A stretch of DNA of 64,000 nt. Source: Candidatus Thiodiazotropha endolucinida. GTDB lineage: Bacteria > Pseudomonadota > Gammaproteobacteria > Chromatiales > Chromatiaceae. The position numbers were made by a program, and so were the translations under genes. Positions 17,639-28,481 of the stretch are shown in pieces (within the stretch, counting starts at the first letter, position 1; every line of letters begins with the position of its first letter). Under the pieces are notes generated by a model, which was not told where the DNA came from, ran no database searches, and worked only from the letters and a program-made list of their open reading frames with translations. The stretch spans positions 87,432 to 151,431 of the forward strand of contig NZ_MARB01000012.1 of assembly GCF_001715975.1 (NCBI RefSeq). Direction: 5' to 3'.

Positions 17639-20221
17639 CTATTTGGCAACGATATTCACCAGTTTATTCGGCACCACAATGGTCTTCCTGACAGTCGCCT
17701 CACCGATAAATCGCTGCACATTGTCATTTGCCAGCGCCAAGGCCTCGATAGCCTGTTTTTCGGCATCCGCAGGTACCTGTATGGTTGCCCGCACCTTGCC
17801 GTTAACCTGTACCACATAGGGCAGGCTCTCCTGTTTCAGGGCAGCCTCATCGGGTTGTGGCCATTCGCTGTCGAGTATCTCATCCCCATACCCCAGATCA
17901 CACCAAAGGCGATGGGTTACGTGAGGTGCGATCGGCGCCAGCAGGCGTAATACCAGGGATACGCCTTCACGCAGCAGCTGATGATCCGCAGGTGCGTCTC
18001 CCAGCTTGTAGAGGATATTTATCATCCCCATACAGGCAGACACGACATTGTTGAAACGCTGACGCTCGTAGTCATAAAGGGCTTTTTTCAATAACTCATG
18101 AATTTCCCGCCGTGCCGTCTTCTGGGATTCAGCCAGTTCTTCCACTGCCGTCTCCGCTGCCATCGGCTTGGCGTAGATAGCCTCCGCCAACGCCCACAAG
18201 CGCCTGAGAAATCGATGCGCACCCTCGACCCCCTCGTCATTCCACTCCAATGACTGGTCTGGCGGGGATGTAAACATGGTATAGAGACGAACCGTATCGG
18301 CCCCATAGCGATCGATGAGCGCCTGTGGATCAACCCCGTTATTCTTTGACTTCGACATCTTTTCGATGCCGCCGATGATAACCGGTCCGCCATCCTCCTG
18401 CAGGCAGGCTGAAAGTGGGCGTCCCTTCTGATCACGCTCAACCTCAACCTCGGTAGGGTTATACCAGTGCTTGGATCCGTCATCCTGATCCCGATAATAG
18501 GTGTCCGCGACAACCATTCCCTGGGTCAACAGACGCGTGAATGGCTCATCGCTCTTCACCAGACCGGCATCGCGCAACAGTTTGTGATAGAAACGGGCAT
18601 ATAAAAGGTGCAACACCGCATGTTCGATACCGCCTATATAGTGGTCGACAGGCAACCAATAGTCTGCCCGGTCATCGAGCATGGCATTGGCATCAGGACA
18701 GGTGAAACGCGCATAGTACCAACTCGATTCCATAAAGGTATCGAAGGTATCTGTCTCCCGTTGCGCCTCTCCACCACACTCCGGACAACTGCAGGCAGAG
18801 AATGCGGGATTATCTTTAATCGGATTGATCGTGTTTTCGTCGTAGACGATGTCTTCGGGCAGCCGCACCGGCAAATCTTCCAGCGGCACTGGAACAATCC
18901 CGCAGTTATCACAGTGAATCATGGGTATCGGCGCACCCCAGTAGCGCTGGCGTGAAAGCCCCCAGTCGCGCAGACGATACTGTTTGGTCTTTTGTCCTTT
19001 GCCCCTTTCCTGCAGCCACTCCGCTATGGCATCGAAGGCGGCGGCCGACGAAAGGCCGTTAAAGGGTCCCGAATCCCGCAGAGCACCCGACTCGGTATAG
19101 GCAGCGGCCGATATATCAGGATTGGCGCCCTCGCTGGGGTAGATCACCTGTTTGATCGGAATTCCATACTCGCGGGCAAAGGCATGATCACGTTCGTCAT
19201 GTGCCGGAACCGCCATGACCGCCCCCGTTCCATAACCCATCAACACAAAGTTCGCGGCATAGATGGGTACCGCTTCACCGCTTACCGGATGGATCGCATC
19301 GATCCCAAGCGGAATTCCTTTTTTCTCGATCGTCTCCAGATCGGCCTCGGAGGTCCCGCCCCGGCGACACTCTTCTATAAAGGCCGCGAGCCGATCATTC
19401 GTTTCTGCAGCCTTCAACGCCAACGGATGTTCAGCGGCGACGGCGACATAAGTGACCCCCATCAAGGTGTCAGGGCGCGTTGTATAGATGGTCAGAGGTT
19501 CATCCGATGCATCGATATCGAATACCATCTCGACACCAAAGGAACGGCCGATCCAGTTACGCTGCATGGTACGCACCTGCTCGGGCCAACCCTCCAGATT
19601 ATCGATCTCATCCAGCAGTTCATCCGCGTAGTCGGTGATCTTGACGAACCATTGTGGAATCTCACGCCGCTCGACCAGAGCCCCTGAGCGCCAGCCACGA
19701 CCGTCGATGACCTGCTCATTGGCCAGAACTGTCTGATCCACCGGATCCCAGTTGACAACGGCATGCTTGCGGTACACCAAACCCTTTTTGAAGAGCTCGG
19801 TGAACAACCACTGCTCCCACTTATAGTAACCGGGTTGACAGGTTGCCAGCTCCCGGCGCCAATCGTAGCCGAAACCGAGCCGAATCAACTGGCCCTTCAT
19901 ATAGGCGATGTTGTCATATGTCCACCCGGCCGGAGCAACCCTGTTCTTCAACGCCGCATTCTCCGCAGGAAGACCAAAGGCATCCCAGCCCATGGGTTGC
20001 AGCACGTTTTTGCCCAGCATACGTTGATATCGGGCAATCACATCACCGATAGTGTAATTACGCACATGCCCCATATGCAGCTTACCGCTGGGGTATGGAA
20101 ACATGGAGAGGGAGTAAAATTTCTCTTTACCCGGATCCTCTTCGACCTCAAAGGTCTTTTCTGTCTCCCAGTATGCCTGCACCTCTGCCTCGAGGGCTGC
20201 AGGTTCGTAGTTTTTATGCAT
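17639..20221 (-). CDS. leuS: Leucyl-tRNA synthetase
   Basis: 860 residues from ATG 20221 ([10 protein letters not shown]), the same length as the E. coli enzyme; a 27-codon upstream extension is rejected. The class I HIGH motif appears as HMGH at residues 49-52 and the KMSKS motif as KMSKSKNN in the C-terminal half. The large editing domain lies between them. It charges tRNA-Leu in the cytosol. lptE follows and overlaps or nearly touches the stop. Confidence 0.98.
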   Translation of the reverse strand: MHKNYEPAALEAEVQAYWETEKTFEVEEDPGKEKFYSLSMFPYPSGKLHMGHVRNYTIGDVIARYQRMLGKNVLQPMGWDAFGLPAENAALKNRVAPAGWTYDNIAYMKGQLIRLGFGYDWRRELATCQPGYYKWEQWLFTELFKKGLVYRKHAVVNWDPVDQTVLANEQVIDGRGWRSGALVERREIPQWFVKITDYADELLDEIDNLEGWPEQVRTMQRNWIGRSFGVEMVFDIDASDEPLTIYTTRPDTLMGVTYVAVAAEHPLALKAAETNDRLAAFIEECRRGGTSEADLETIEKKGIPLGIDAIHPVSGEAVPIYAANFVLMGYGTGAVMAVPAHDERDHAFAREYGIPIKQVIYPSEGANPDISAAAYTESGALRDSGPFNGLSSAAAFDAIAEWLQERGKGQKTKQYRLRDWGLSRQRYWGAPIPMIHCDNCGIVPVPLEDLPVRLPEDIVYDENTINPIKDNPAFSACSCPECGGEAQRETDTFDTFMESSWYYARFTCPDANAMLDDRADYWLPVDHYIGGIEHAVLHLLYARFYHKLLRDAGLVKSDEPFTRLLTQGMVVADTYYRDQDDGSKHWYNPTEVEVERDQKGRPLSACLQEDGGPVIIGGIEKMSKSKNNGVDPQALIDRYGADTVRLYTMFTSPPDQSLEWNDEGVEGAHRFLRRLWALAEAIYAKPMAAETAVEELAESQKTARREIHELLKKALYDYERQRFNNVVSACMGMINILYKLGDAPADHQLLREGVSLVLRLLAPIAPHVTHRLWCDLGYGDEILDSEWPQPDEAALKQESLPYVVQVNGKVRATIQVPADAEKQAIEALALANDNVQRFIGEATVRKTIVVPNKLVNIVAK

Positions 20222-20530
20222 GTTATGGTCCGACTGGATCGTTGTTAAATATGGATTGACCGGAAGGCATGTCCCGCAGAGAATGGCCCCGGTTCGCGCC
20301 AAAGCGCTTAATATCGCGGAAGGATACCGCAGCTGGCTGCTGACAGAAAGACGTCACACCCAGGTCTCGATGAATTCAAGCACCAATAGATGCGAACTCA
20401 CACCCTGAGATGACCACGCATACTCATTCTTAATCTTGGTGACTAGAGTTTGATAATACTGTTTACAGGGTGAATGTCTAAGTGGCGGACTTATGTGGAA
20501 ACAGGAATTTAAGTCAGGCTCATAGTAGGT
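20222..20530. other. Intergenic region upstream of leuS
   Basis: 309 bases between the leuS start and the globin gene stop. It probably holds the leuS promoter. No gene, hairpin or leader peptide could be supported. Confidence 0.5.
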
Positions 20531-20953
20531 CTAAGAGGCCTTTAATCTTGCTTCTTCCAGGGCGGAAAACATTGTTTCGATAACTTCGTCGATCACGTAC
20601 AGCCATGCGGCCAGGACCTCGTCATCGTATTCATCATCATAGATCTTGACCGCCTCCAACAACGCCTCTTCCCACATGTTGAAGTGCTTGCGCTGAACAT
20701 TCAGGCGCTTGTGTATGCGCCCCAACATCTCGATATAGAGTGTCAGCCCTGGCCGCCCCTCGGCGGTTTCAGCAAGCATGAACAGGGTCTCGCGCAACTT
20801 TTTTTTCAACTGCGCCATATCTCTATTCTTGAAAAACCTGCTGATTTCATCGGACTGGTTGATGAAATTATCGTAAAAACAGTCGAAAAAGGCTGGCGAT
20901 GAAGTCACCCGCTGCAAACTTCGATTAAATATTTCGAGATTGTGTTGATTCAT
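20531..20953 (-). CDS. Single-domain globin-like protein
   Basis: 140 residues with the globin helix pattern: an N-terminal helix, a Phe-rich CD region (FYDNFINQSDEISRFFKNRD), and an F/G/H part where IHKRLNVQRKHFNMWEEALL places the candidate proximal histidine. It ends with the AW-x5-DE-x3-TM helix typical of bacterial globins. It probably binds haem and may sense or detoxify O2 or NO. There is no extra reductase or signalling domain. It stands alone upstream of leuS. Confidence 0.8.
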   Translation of the reverse strand: MNQHNLEIFNRSLQRVTSSPAFFDCFYDNFINQSDEISRFFKNRDMAQLKKKLRETLFMLAETAEGRPGLTLYIEMLGRIHKRLNVQRKHFNMWEEALLEAVKIYDDEYDDEVLAAWLYVIDEVIETMFSALEEARLKAS

Positions 20954-21440
20954 ATCCGACAGTTAATACCAGCCTATTGCACTACTAGTATCGGCCGTTA
21001 GCACCCAGACATTAACCAGGGTCTGTTAATATTTGTGCAAACGGTTCTGCTGGGACCTTTTTTGTGTCCTACAAGGCAGAATGAGAGATTTGCATTCACA
21101 TTAGACGAGCGAAAAATAGTGCCGCTATGTGGCCGCAACACTGTAGGTTGCAATTGAAAAGCGCCTATTGGAATCGTTATAACAGGCCTTGGGGAGATTC
21201 GCGGAGATGACCTCATTCGCTGTTTGAGGTCTGAATCGGCAACTAAGAATCTTTTTTTCTTCTCATCCATGATAAGTTACATCTCCAAAGCGACATAAAT
21301 GGTATATTACGCACCAAAACAGGAAACTAACATATCTTATTCATTGAATTTGTTAAATTTCCGCTGTGTGGCGACTGGTATTCAAACCCGTTCTGGAATA
21401 AATCATTTTTCATGGATGAGACAATGCGAGTGCCGATGCG
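20954..21440. other. Intergenic region, boundary of the polysaccharide locus
   Basis: 487 bases between the globin gene and the first glycosyltransferase. It is AT-rich near 21,280-21,420. A 90-codon reading frame on the minus strand (20998-21270) has no recognisable features and is not called. Divergent promoters for the two flanking genes are expected here. Confidence 0.5.
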
Positions 21441-22430
21441 ATGAAGCTGATAATACAGATCCCCTGTTATAACGAAGAAAAAACCCTGGCCCTCGCACTC
21501 GCGGAACTGCCCAGAGAGGTGCCTGGCTTCAACCAAGTGGAATGGTTGGTCATTGATGACGGCAGTACGGATGCAACCCGCCAGGTCGCAATCGATAACG
21601 GGGTTGATCATATCGTCGGTTACACCCGAAATCAGGGATTGGCAAAAGTTTTTATGTTGGGCCTGGACGCATGTGTAAGGCAAGGGGCCGACGTAATCGT
21701 CAATACGGATGCCGACAATCAGTACGATGCCGGATACATCCCCAGCCTGACCCAGCCAATATTGGATGGAAAGGCGGACATGGTCATCGGTGCCAGACCT
21801 ATCAAAATGATTGAGCACTTCTCGTTCACCAAGAAGGTGTTGCAACGTCTGGGTAGCAGTGTGGTAAGAAAGGTCAGTCATACCGACATACCGGACGCCC
21901 CGAGCGGCTTCAGGGCCTTCAGTCGCGATGCCGCGATGAAACTGAATGTCTTCAACGAGTATACCTACACCCTTGAAACCATTATCCAGGCCGGCATGAA
22001 GCAGATGGCGGTAACCTCGGTCCCGGTCGAAGTCAACGAAGACCTCAGACCATCCAGACTGGTCAAAAGCATCAGCAGTTACATTAAAAAGTCTATCATC
22101 ACCATACTGCGGATCTTTGTTGTCTACAAACCGTTCCGTTTCTTTCTAATAACCGGGCTGGTCCTCTTCGGTATGGGTTTAATCCTGGGATTGCGCTTCC
22201 TCTATTACTACCTGTTCGGAGATGGAACGGGACACATACAATCCGTCATCCTCGCCGGCGTCATGATGGGGATTGGGTTTCAAACCATTCTCGTGGCTTT
22301 CATCGCCGATCTGTTGAGTGTCAATCGAAAATTACTGGAAGAAGTGCAGTACCGCATCAGAAAACTGGAATCACAACCGGACAAAGGCGAGCGGGATGAT
22401 TCTACCCAAACCCGGCCCCAAGCGACCTGA
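21441..22430 (+). CDS. Family 2 glycosyltransferase, DPM1/polyprenyl-phosphate type
   Basis: 329 residues. The GT-A domain (about 1-230) has IPCYNEE near the N-terminus, the nucleotide-binding DDGSTD block and the metal site DADNQ. Two membrane helices follow (about 233-255 and 270-292), then a short charged tail. The layout matches enzymes that transfer a sugar from a nucleotide donor to undecaprenyl phosphate on the inner membrane. Its stop overlaps the convergent WecA-like gene by 29 bases. Confidence 0.88.
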   Translation: MKLIIQIPCYNEEKTLALALAELPREVPGFNQVEWLVIDDGSTDATRQVAIDNGVDHIVGYTRNQGLAKVFMLGLDACVRQGADVIVNTDADNQYDAGYIPSLTQPILDGKADMVIGARPIKMIEHFSFTKKVLQRLGSSVVRKVSHTDIPDAPSGFRAFSRDAAMKLNVFNEYTYTLETIIQAGMKQMAVTSVPVEVNEDLRPSRLVKSISSYIKKSIITILRIFVVYKPFRFFLITGLVLFGMGLILGLRFLYYYLFGDGTGHIQSVILAGVMMGIGFQTILVAFIADLLSVNRKLLEEVQYRIRKLESQPDKGERDDSTQTRPQAT

Positions 22431-23481
22431 CCAGAATCACCAGCGGCACAAAGGCAATCAGTGTCAACAGCAGTCCATAGCCGGGGAATACTGCAGCAAG
22501 CCAGGCCAACGGCAACAACCATACCAGGTTGATCAGCAGGCCTTGCAGGATAACCCAGCGGTGCGCAAGGCTCCGGGAATGTTCTGCCGGCAGACCTCGA
22601 TTGATACAGAGAGACTGTCTTTGTCTGGCAAGATGCTGGTAGGCGTGTTTGGCATGAGGCCGGTACCATTTTTCACCATTCGCCATACGCACACCAAGCG
22701 TCCAGGTGGCATCCACGACGAACAGCCCCAGCAAAATCAGCCAGCTCCAAAGGGAAATTGGGTAGGCATTGGCCGTGTAGAGAGCAAAGACACCCAATGC
22801 ATATCCGATAAAACCGCTCCCTGCATCGCCCATAAAGATCTTTGCGGGGGGCCAGTTCCATACCAGAAAACCCGCTATGCACGCTGCCAGAATCAGCAAC
22901 CAAGCTGTTGCTTCTGAACCGGCATGGTTGAGCACCAGCACCAAGGCTGCGCCACACAGCACGGTGATTCCCTGAAGACTGGCGATCCCGTCGATACCGT
23001 CCATGAAATTGTAGAGATTCAATAACCAAACCAGACCAATCACCATCAATGCATCGAGCCACCACCCCTCCAAGCTTAATCCCGGCCAGAGATCAATGGC
23101 AGGCATCTGCAACAATTTCACGGCGACAAGCGCCGCAATCAGATGGACAATAAAACGCACCATGGCGGAGACGTGGCGGTGATCATCGATATATCCGATC
23201 ACTACAACCAAGCCTCCACCCAAGAGAAGGGTAAGGTGCAGCTTATGGCCAAGATCGTCAGTGCTGGAAGAGGAGATCATCACCCCGGCCAATAGCGCCA
23301 GATAGATCAGAACAAAGGCGATCCCACCCCCACGAGGCGTCTCAACCAGATGGGAACTGCGATTATTGGGCCGATCCATCAAACCACGCCGCAATGCATA
23401 GGAACGTGCCAGCCCCGTCAATCCCAGGGACAAGGAAAAGCTCAGTGCAATCATCCAATATGAATGCAACCACTCAGCCAT
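22402..23481 (-). CDS. Polyprenyl-phosphate sugar-1-phosphate transferase (WecA/WbpL-like)
   Basis: 359 residues with about ten membrane helices. It contains the family motifs GYIDDHRH (Mg-binding aspartates), NLYNFMDGIDGIAS and FMGDAGSGFIG, and a cytoplasmic histidine motif (HAKHAYQHL) near residue 275. It would start O-antigen or other glycan synthesis by loading a HexNAc phosphate on undecaprenyl phosphate. It overlaps the epimerase gene by 8 bases. GT4, epimerase and this gene run as one leftward unit, as in Pseudomonas wbp-type clusters. Confidence 0.92.
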   Translation of the reverse strand: MAEWLHSYWMIALSFSLSLGLTGLARSYALRRGLMDRPNNRSSHLVETPRGGGIAFVLIYLALLAGVMISSSSTDDLGHKLHLTLLLGGGLVVVIGYIDDHRHVSAMVRFIVHLIAALVAVKLLQMPAIDLWPGLSLEGWWLDALMVIGLVWLLNLYNFMDGIDGIASLQGITVLCGAALVLVLNHAGSEATAWLLILAACIAGFLVWNWPPAKIFMGDAGSGFIGYALGVFALYTANAYPISLWSWLILLGLFVVDATWTLGVRMANGEKWYRPHAKHAYQHLARQRQSLCINRGLPAEHSRSLAHRWVILQGLLINLVWLLPLAWLAAVFPGYGLLLTLIAFVPLVILVRSLGAGFG

Positions 23482-24418
23482 TATCCATACTCACCATTTC
23501 CGATAGCGCCCGATCCATCTCCATCGCGGGCGCCCAGCCCAATCGTTCCCTGTTCTTTGACAGGTCCACTTGAAGGTCTTCAGTCAACCTCGCGATCATT
23601 GAGGAACGCCCCGTCAGCCATCCGCCGAGACGAAGCAGCGCCAATGGCACAGGGTACAACCTGGCCCTGCAATCCATTGCATGCGCCAGTTTGCGAATCA
23701 GCTCGGGTGTCGACAGACCCTCCCCGTCAGCTGCCAGGAATACCTCACCCGCCGCATTCGGATGATCGACACAGCAATGCAGGAAATCGAGCAGATTCTG
23801 GATACTCAAGAAACTGCGACGGTTTGAAATCCCCCCCAGAGGCAGAGGCACGTCCCGCCTGATCAGGCTCATTAAACGTTCAAAATTCCCCTTTACTCCG
23901 GCACCGTATACAAGGACTGGCCGCACGATGACCAGTTCCAGCTCCGTCTGCTCCGCAACCCGCATCAACGCCTGTTCCGCTTCCCATTTAGAAATGCCAT
24001 AAGCATCTTCCGGTCTGGGCTCATCATCCGCTCTATAGGGCTCTCCATGGGTCCTTTCGCCGTTCACTTTCACGCTACTCAGATAGATCATGCGTTTAAC
24101 ACCGGCTTCAGCGGCTTGCCGGGCGAGTGCAGCAGAGCCTGCCACATTGACTCGACGAAACGCCGCCAGGGGATCGGATTCGGACTCACGCATCACATGC
24201 ACCCGGGCAGCCAGATGGACGACGGTAGCCATGCCATCCAAGGCACTGCTCCAGTCAGTGGTACCGTCAATATCGCCAACCGCAACCTGCTCACACAACT
24301 GCCAGTGTGGCGACTTTTGGCGAAGCACGGCTCTTACACCATACCCATTGGAGAGCATATAACGGCAAAGGTGTTCACCGACGAATCCATTTGCTCCCGT
24401 AACCAGAATAGTGTTCAC
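23474..24418 (-). CDS. NAD-dependent epimerase/dehydratase (extended SDR)
   Basis: 314 residues. The Rossmann motif TGANGFVGEHL is at the N-terminus and the catalytic YGISK (Tyr-x3-Lys) is near residue 148. It starts at a GTG that overlaps the upstream glycosyltransferase stop as GTGA. The family acts on nucleotide sugars such as UDP-GlcNAc or UDP-GalNAc. It probably supplies or modifies the sugar used by the WecA-like enzyme encoded next to it. The exact reaction cannot be told. Confidence 0.9.
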   Translation of the reverse strand: MNTILVTGANGFVGEHLCRYMLSNGYGVRAVLRQKSPHWQLCEQVAVGDIDGTTDWSSALDGMATVVHLAARVHVMRESESDPLAAFRRVNVAGSAALARQAAEAGVKRMIYLSSVKVNGERTHGEPYRADDEPRPEDAYGISKWEAEQALMRVAEQTELELVIVRPVLVYGAGVKGNFERLMSLIRRDVPLPLGGISNRRSFLSIQNLLDFLHCCVDHPNAAGEVFLAADGEGLSTPELIRKLAHAMDCRARLYPVPLALLRLGGWLTGRSSMIARLTEDLQVDLSKNRERLGWAPAMEMDRALSEMVSMDNG

Positions 24419-25560
24419 GGTTCCAGTGCCCGCTGATAGATATTCAAATGGCGCTCAATGACTTGATGAATGGAGAACTCCGCTTCCGCCATCGCTCTCC
24501 CCTTCTGTCCCATGGATTGGCGAAGTGCTGGATTTGTAATCAAACGCCTCAGCGCATCTGCCAAGGGCCTGCTTTCTCTGGCCGGCACCAACAGCCCATT
24601 TTCCCCTTCAATGACAATCTCGCGACAACCCGGAACATCGGTGGCGACGATTGCCCTCCCTGTTGCGGCGGCCTCCAACAGCACTTTTGGCAATCCCTCC
24701 CGGTAGGAGGGTAAACAGACGATGTGAGCATTGCTGTAGATTTCAGGCATATCCTGGCGGTTACCCCACCACTCAACACTACCTTCTCTGGCCCACTCCG
24801 CCAAACGCGCGGCAGGCACAGACTCCGGATTATTTGGATCGATGCCTCCCACCAGGGCAAAGCGGGCCTTGATTCCCATTCGGTGTAACTGCTGGGCGGC
24901 CTCGACAAATTCACCGACCCCCTTATCCCACAACATGCGACCAGGGAGAACCACCAGTGGCAGATCATCGCTCTCCGCCGACATGACAAAATTGTCCACA
25001 TCGACACCTGAGCCCCGAATCAATTCAATCTTATCCTGACTCAGACACTCTTTTTCCAGCAAGTAATCATAATCATCCCGGTTCTGCACTATGACCCAGA
25101 GTCGTTTGCGGGAAAACAGCCAACGATAGCTGGTCAGTACTGCAGAACGCGCCATGGCACTGAACCAACCTCGCGCCAGAAAAACAAAACCCAAACCGGA
25201 TATTGCATTGACCACAGCAGATACTTTAGCCACACGCGCAGCCAATGTGCCGTAGAGGACCGGTTTTATGGTCACATGATGGACGATTAACGGCTGCAAC
25301 TCCCGATAAAGTCTGTACAGATTCCATATCGTCCGCAGCTCGGCCAAAGGATTCGCACCACTTCGGCTAAGTGAGACCTGCCTGTAGCTCAAACCCTCTG
25401 CTTTGATCTGCTCCACACCGTCACCGGTGGGTGTGGCGACACACACATCATACCCCTGTTTCTTTGCCGCCAGCGCCAGGGGCAATCGATGAGAGAGAAA
25501 AAAACCGGCATCATTGACAACAAACAGAATCAATCGATTGTTAGGCAGGGCACGAGACAT
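24415..25560 (-). CDS. Family 4-type glycosyltransferase (GT-B fold)
   Basis: 381 residues from ATG 25560; a TTG at 25575 is the only longer option. The N-terminal domain begins with LFVVNDAGFFLSHR. The C-terminal domain has the donor-binding GRMLWDKGVGEF and the EGLPKVLLE E-x7-E motif. It is a retaining transferase adding a sugar to a lipid-linked glycan on the cytosolic face. It is encoded with the epimerase and WecA-like genes by short overlaps. Confidence 0.92.
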   Translation of the reverse strand: MSRALPNNRLILFVVNDAGFFLSHRLPLALAAKKQGYDVCVATPTGDGVEQIKAEGLSYRQVSLSRSGANPLAELRTIWNLYRLYRELQPLIVHHVTIKPVLYGTLAARVAKVSAVVNAISGLGFVFLARGWFSAMARSAVLTSYRWLFSRKRLWVIVQNRDDYDYLLEKECLSQDKIELIRGSGVDVDNFVMSAESDDLPLVVLPGRMLWDKGVGEFVEAAQQLHRMGIKARFALVGGIDPNNPESVPAARLAEWAREGSVEWWGNRQDMPEIYSNAHIVCLPSYREGLPKVLLEAAATGRAIVATDVPGCREIVIEGENGLLVPARESRPLADALRRLITNPALRQSMGQKGRAMAEAEFSIHQVIERHLNIYQRALEP

Positions 25561-25681
25561 GGAGTGTGTCACCAAAATAGAGAAATTGGGTTCTCCCCAA
25601 ATAGATCAGAACTGACCCTGCATTATAACCGGATTGCAGCGGATGCCGCAGGGATGCGATCGTCATCATACAGCAACAGGG

Positions 25682-27202
25682 TTAGTGTTCACGCCTGACA
25701 CCCAAGCCTCTCAGGAGCCACAATCGCTCCTTTTTCTCCAAAACATGACGCCACACCAGGTAGATAAAACCTGTCAATACGATACCGGCAAACAGGAACT
25801 TCTCCAGCAGATCCTGAAACTGGGTGGCAAGAACAAAGAGCATAACCGCCAAAAGCACCGATAATCCGAATCGTATGGCTGATGCCCGACACTCGGGTAT
25901 CAGCGTCAAAGACATCATATACAGTGCAAGCGCATCCAGCCATGCTCTCAGCGTCCAAACCAGGGCCGCACCCAGAATGCCGTAGTGGGTCAAGGCCCAC
26001 CACAGACCTGCCAGATAGATCGGCAACTCCAAAAGATGCAGCTTGGCAGACCAATCGGGGTGACCCGCCGACTGCACCAGAGAAAAAGGCACCAGAGAGA
26101 GCCCATAGAACAGAACCCCGACAGCCAGCCACTGCATCACCTGGTAACCATTCTCAGCAAATTCCTCGCCCACCCACAATTTCAAGCCATCGAATGAGAA
26201 TAACGAAATCACCAGCAGCAGAGGGAACAGGGCGATAAAGATGTAACTGAGCCCTTTGTTGAACAGTTCAGCTGAGTATTTTCGATCCTGGCCCTGTTCT
26301 ATAGCCAGTGTAGTCGATTGGGCAGGCAGCAAAACGGCGACAAAGGCGGTTGGTATTACCATCAATCGAAATACGATTTCATAGGGTGTCGTATAGAAGG
26401 CCACTGCGGTCACTGACAACACCGCGCCGATCACAAAACGGTCCATGGATACCATTAACGGCACGACAATGTTGCTCACCGTCATCCACCCGCCAAAACC
26501 GAAAAGCGGACGCAATTGACTGGGGTCGATTCGATAGTGTTGGCGTACCTCAGGCACGATTCGAAACATCAACAGGAAGTGAGCCAGGACAGCGATGAAC
26601 CGGCCAGCAACCAGTACGGCAACGATGGGATAAAGACTGGTGGAGAATGGCAATACTGCAACCGGACCGACAAAGGTAAATATACCCATGGGTATGCGTA
26701 TGGCTGTTAATAACTTAAATTGCTGATAGGCTGCAATCACACCTCGCAGGCCAACTGTGACAATTACGAATGGAATCGATACGGAGAGGAGATAGAAGGC
26801 CTTCTGCGTCTCATGTTGCAATTCGGACGGAACCTTCAAGACCGAACCAACCAACCAGGGTGTGAGCCAGAAGATGACAACAAATCCGATCACGCCAAGG
26901 ATAGTCATCAGAATCATAGCCGTCCATACCAGGCCGGGTATCTTGTGGTGTTGATGTTCACCTAGGCATTTTGCAACCAACACCGTCAACGCACGTCCAA
27001 GGCCAAAATCAAACAGACTGAAGTAACCGACGAACATCCAACTGATTGCCAGCAGCCCAAAACGGTCTTTGCCAATACCGTCAATCAGGATTGGTATGGT
27101 GATGATGGCGATAAGGAAAGGGACAATGATACTCAGCAAATTCCAGACGACGTTCTTGGCCAGTCGGCCACCACGTGTCAGTTCATTATCTTCGGCGCTC
27201 AT
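25682..27202 (-). CDS. Wzx-like oligosaccharide flippase
   Basis: 506 residues with 12-14 predicted membrane helices and the opening of polysaccharide-synthesis membrane proteins (KNVVWNLLSIIVPFLIAII). Such MATE/MOP-superfamily proteins move lipid-linked oligosaccharides from the inner to the outer leaflet of the inner membrane. No Wzy polymerase is evident alongside it. The same region also encodes an ABC-type exporter (36501-38581), so its cargo is uncertain. Confidence 0.88.
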   Translation of the reverse strand: MSAEDNELTRGGRLAKNVVWNLLSIIVPFLIAIITIPILIDGIGKDRFGLLAISWMFVGYFSLFDFGLGRALTVLVAKCLGEHQHHKIPGLVWTAMILMTILGVIGFVVIFWLTPWLVGSVLKVPSELQHETQKAFYLLSVSIPFVIVTVGLRGVIAAYQQFKLLTAIRIPMGIFTFVGPVAVLPFSTSLYPIVAVLVAGRFIAVLAHFLLMFRIVPEVRQHYRIDPSQLRPLFGFGGWMTVSNIVVPLMVSMDRFVIGAVLSVTAVAFYTTPYEIVFRLMVIPTAFVAVLLPAQSTTLAIEQGQDRKYSAELFNKGLSYIFIALFPLLLVISLFSFDGLKLWVGEEFAENGYQVMQWLAVGVLFYGLSLVPFSLVQSAGHPDWSAKLHLLELPIYLAGLWWALTHYGILGAALVWTLRAWLDALALYMMSLTLIPECRASAIRFGLSVLLAVMLFVLATQFQDLLEKFLFAGIVLTGFIYLVWRHVLEKKERLWLLRGLGVRREH

Positions 27203-27329
27203 GATCAGCTACGATTCCGGACAGAGAGTCATGTATCCAAGCACTCCAAGATTTCAAGTCGTTACGAGGCCTAAACATAACTATGCCTGCAGACCACAAA
27301 ACTCCGAAAGAGTGGTGTTCTAGGGCCTG

Positions 27330-28145
27330 TTAAGCCCAGCGCCAACCGTGCTTGTGATAAAACACAAACGCCGACTTGGCAAACATGAGAATATGCTTGA
27401 TTCCCTTTTTTGAAGCGTTGCCTCCACCATGGACAATACGCACATCCGGTACATAGGCGATGGTGGAGCGTTTGCCTATCCTGATTGACAGGTCGAAATC
27501 TTCAAAGTAAACAAAGAAATCCGGCGAAAAGCCTTTTACATTCACCAACACATTGTGTCGTACAAACATAAAACAGCCACTGGCCATCACTTCCTTACTG
27601 AGCGTACGTCCCTTTAAATCGTAGCGCATCTCATACTCCTGCAGACGCTCCGCAAAATATCGCTTCACGAACCTTGGTGCAAAACCACGCAAAAACAGAT
27701 CGAGAACCGCGGGATAGCGCTTGCAAAGATACTGCTTGTAACCTTCCGGGTCTTCTGAATAGGGGGATAGCAAACCGATATTGGGATTGTGGTGCATATA
27801 TTTGATCGCCTTCAGAAAGGCATCTTCGAGCACTTCCACATCGGGATTGATAACAAGATGATAGTCGCTCTGCTCATTCAGGATTACCAGGTTATGCGCG
27901 GCGCCATATCCAATATTACCGCCCGTCCCAAGCACCATCCACTCATGCACACCATTTTCGAATACCTGTGATACCAGGTGCTTAACCCGGTTCAGAATCC
28001 CACCATTGTCGACAACCACAACCTTGGCCTTGAGATCCTGTAACTCCCCGGCGGCATAGTCAAGGGATCTGACTATGCTAACAAGCGTTTCCCTTAGGGT
28101 AGGCAGGCCGCTATCATAGTAGACAATGGATATTACGAGTTTCAT
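27330..28145 (-). CDS. Family 2 glycosyltransferase, rhamnosyltransferase-like
   Basis: 271 residues. It starts with VISIVYYDSGLPTLRETLVS, has VVVDNGG as the nucleotide-binding strand and the NPDVEV block in place of DxD. A GCFMFVR strand and FFVYFEDFDLSIR follow, typical of the wbbL/rhamnosyltransferase group. It is a soluble enzyme at the membrane face. It lies 45 bases from the DUF3144 gene in a leftward unit. Confidence 0.87.
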   Translation of the reverse strand: MKLVISIVYYDSGLPTLRETLVSIVRSLDYAAGELQDLKAKVVVVDNGGILNRVKHLVSQVFENGVHEWMVLGTGGNIGYGAAHNLVILNEQSDYHLVINPDVEVLEDAFLKAIKYMHHNPNIGLLSPYSEDPEGYKQYLCKRYPAVLDLFLRGFAPRFVKRYFAERLQEYEMRYDLKGRTLSKEVMASGCFMFVRHNVLVNVKGFSPDFFVYFEDFDLSIRIGKRSTIAYVPDVRIVHGGGNASKKGIKHILMFAKSAFVFYHKHGWRWA

Positions 28146-28190
28146 GACACTTCCAAGTCACATCAGGCACAAACCGGAAGGAGGAAAAAA

Positions 28191-28481
28191 CTACTGCTCT
28201 TTAGTAGTCTTTTGGCCGCTACTTTCCGCTGCCTTCCGTTTGATTTCCTGAATATTGGCCAACTGAGCACGGTAGGCATCGACCAGACGATCAACACCAC
28301 TCGGCTTCAGGTATCCCTGATTGCCTGCAGCCACATAGGTACTATAGGTTGCAGATGCCGACATCAAGGCCGCATTGACCAGAGGCAGAGGCTTGCCCTC
28401 ACTTTTGATTTCGTTGGCCAAGGCAATGAAACGTTCGGCCACCGCTGTAAATTCAGCAAATTCTGTTTCTTGATCAGACAT
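28191..28481 (-). CDS. DUF3144-like small protein
   Basis: 96 residues from ATG 28481, which has AGG six bases upstream; an ATG two codons earlier overlaps that site. It is an acidic helical protein with no signal peptide or membrane segment. The FIALANEIK block and the ATYSTYVAAG region resemble the DUF3144 family of unknown function. It overlaps the end of the large methyltransferase/glycosyltransferase gene by 8 bases, so it is co-translated with it, which is an unusual position for a polysaccharide locus. Confidence 0.7.
   Translation of the reverse strand: MSDQETEFAEFTAVAERFIALANEIKSEGKPLPLVNAALMSASATYSTYVAAGNQGYLKPSGVDRLVDAYRAQLANIQEIKRKAAESSGQKTTKEQ

Noticed and set aside
20998-21270. 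A 90-codon minus-strand frame between the globin and glycosyltransferase genes
   Set aside because: No recognisable motif, poor hydrophobic pattern and no ribosome site; likely chance.
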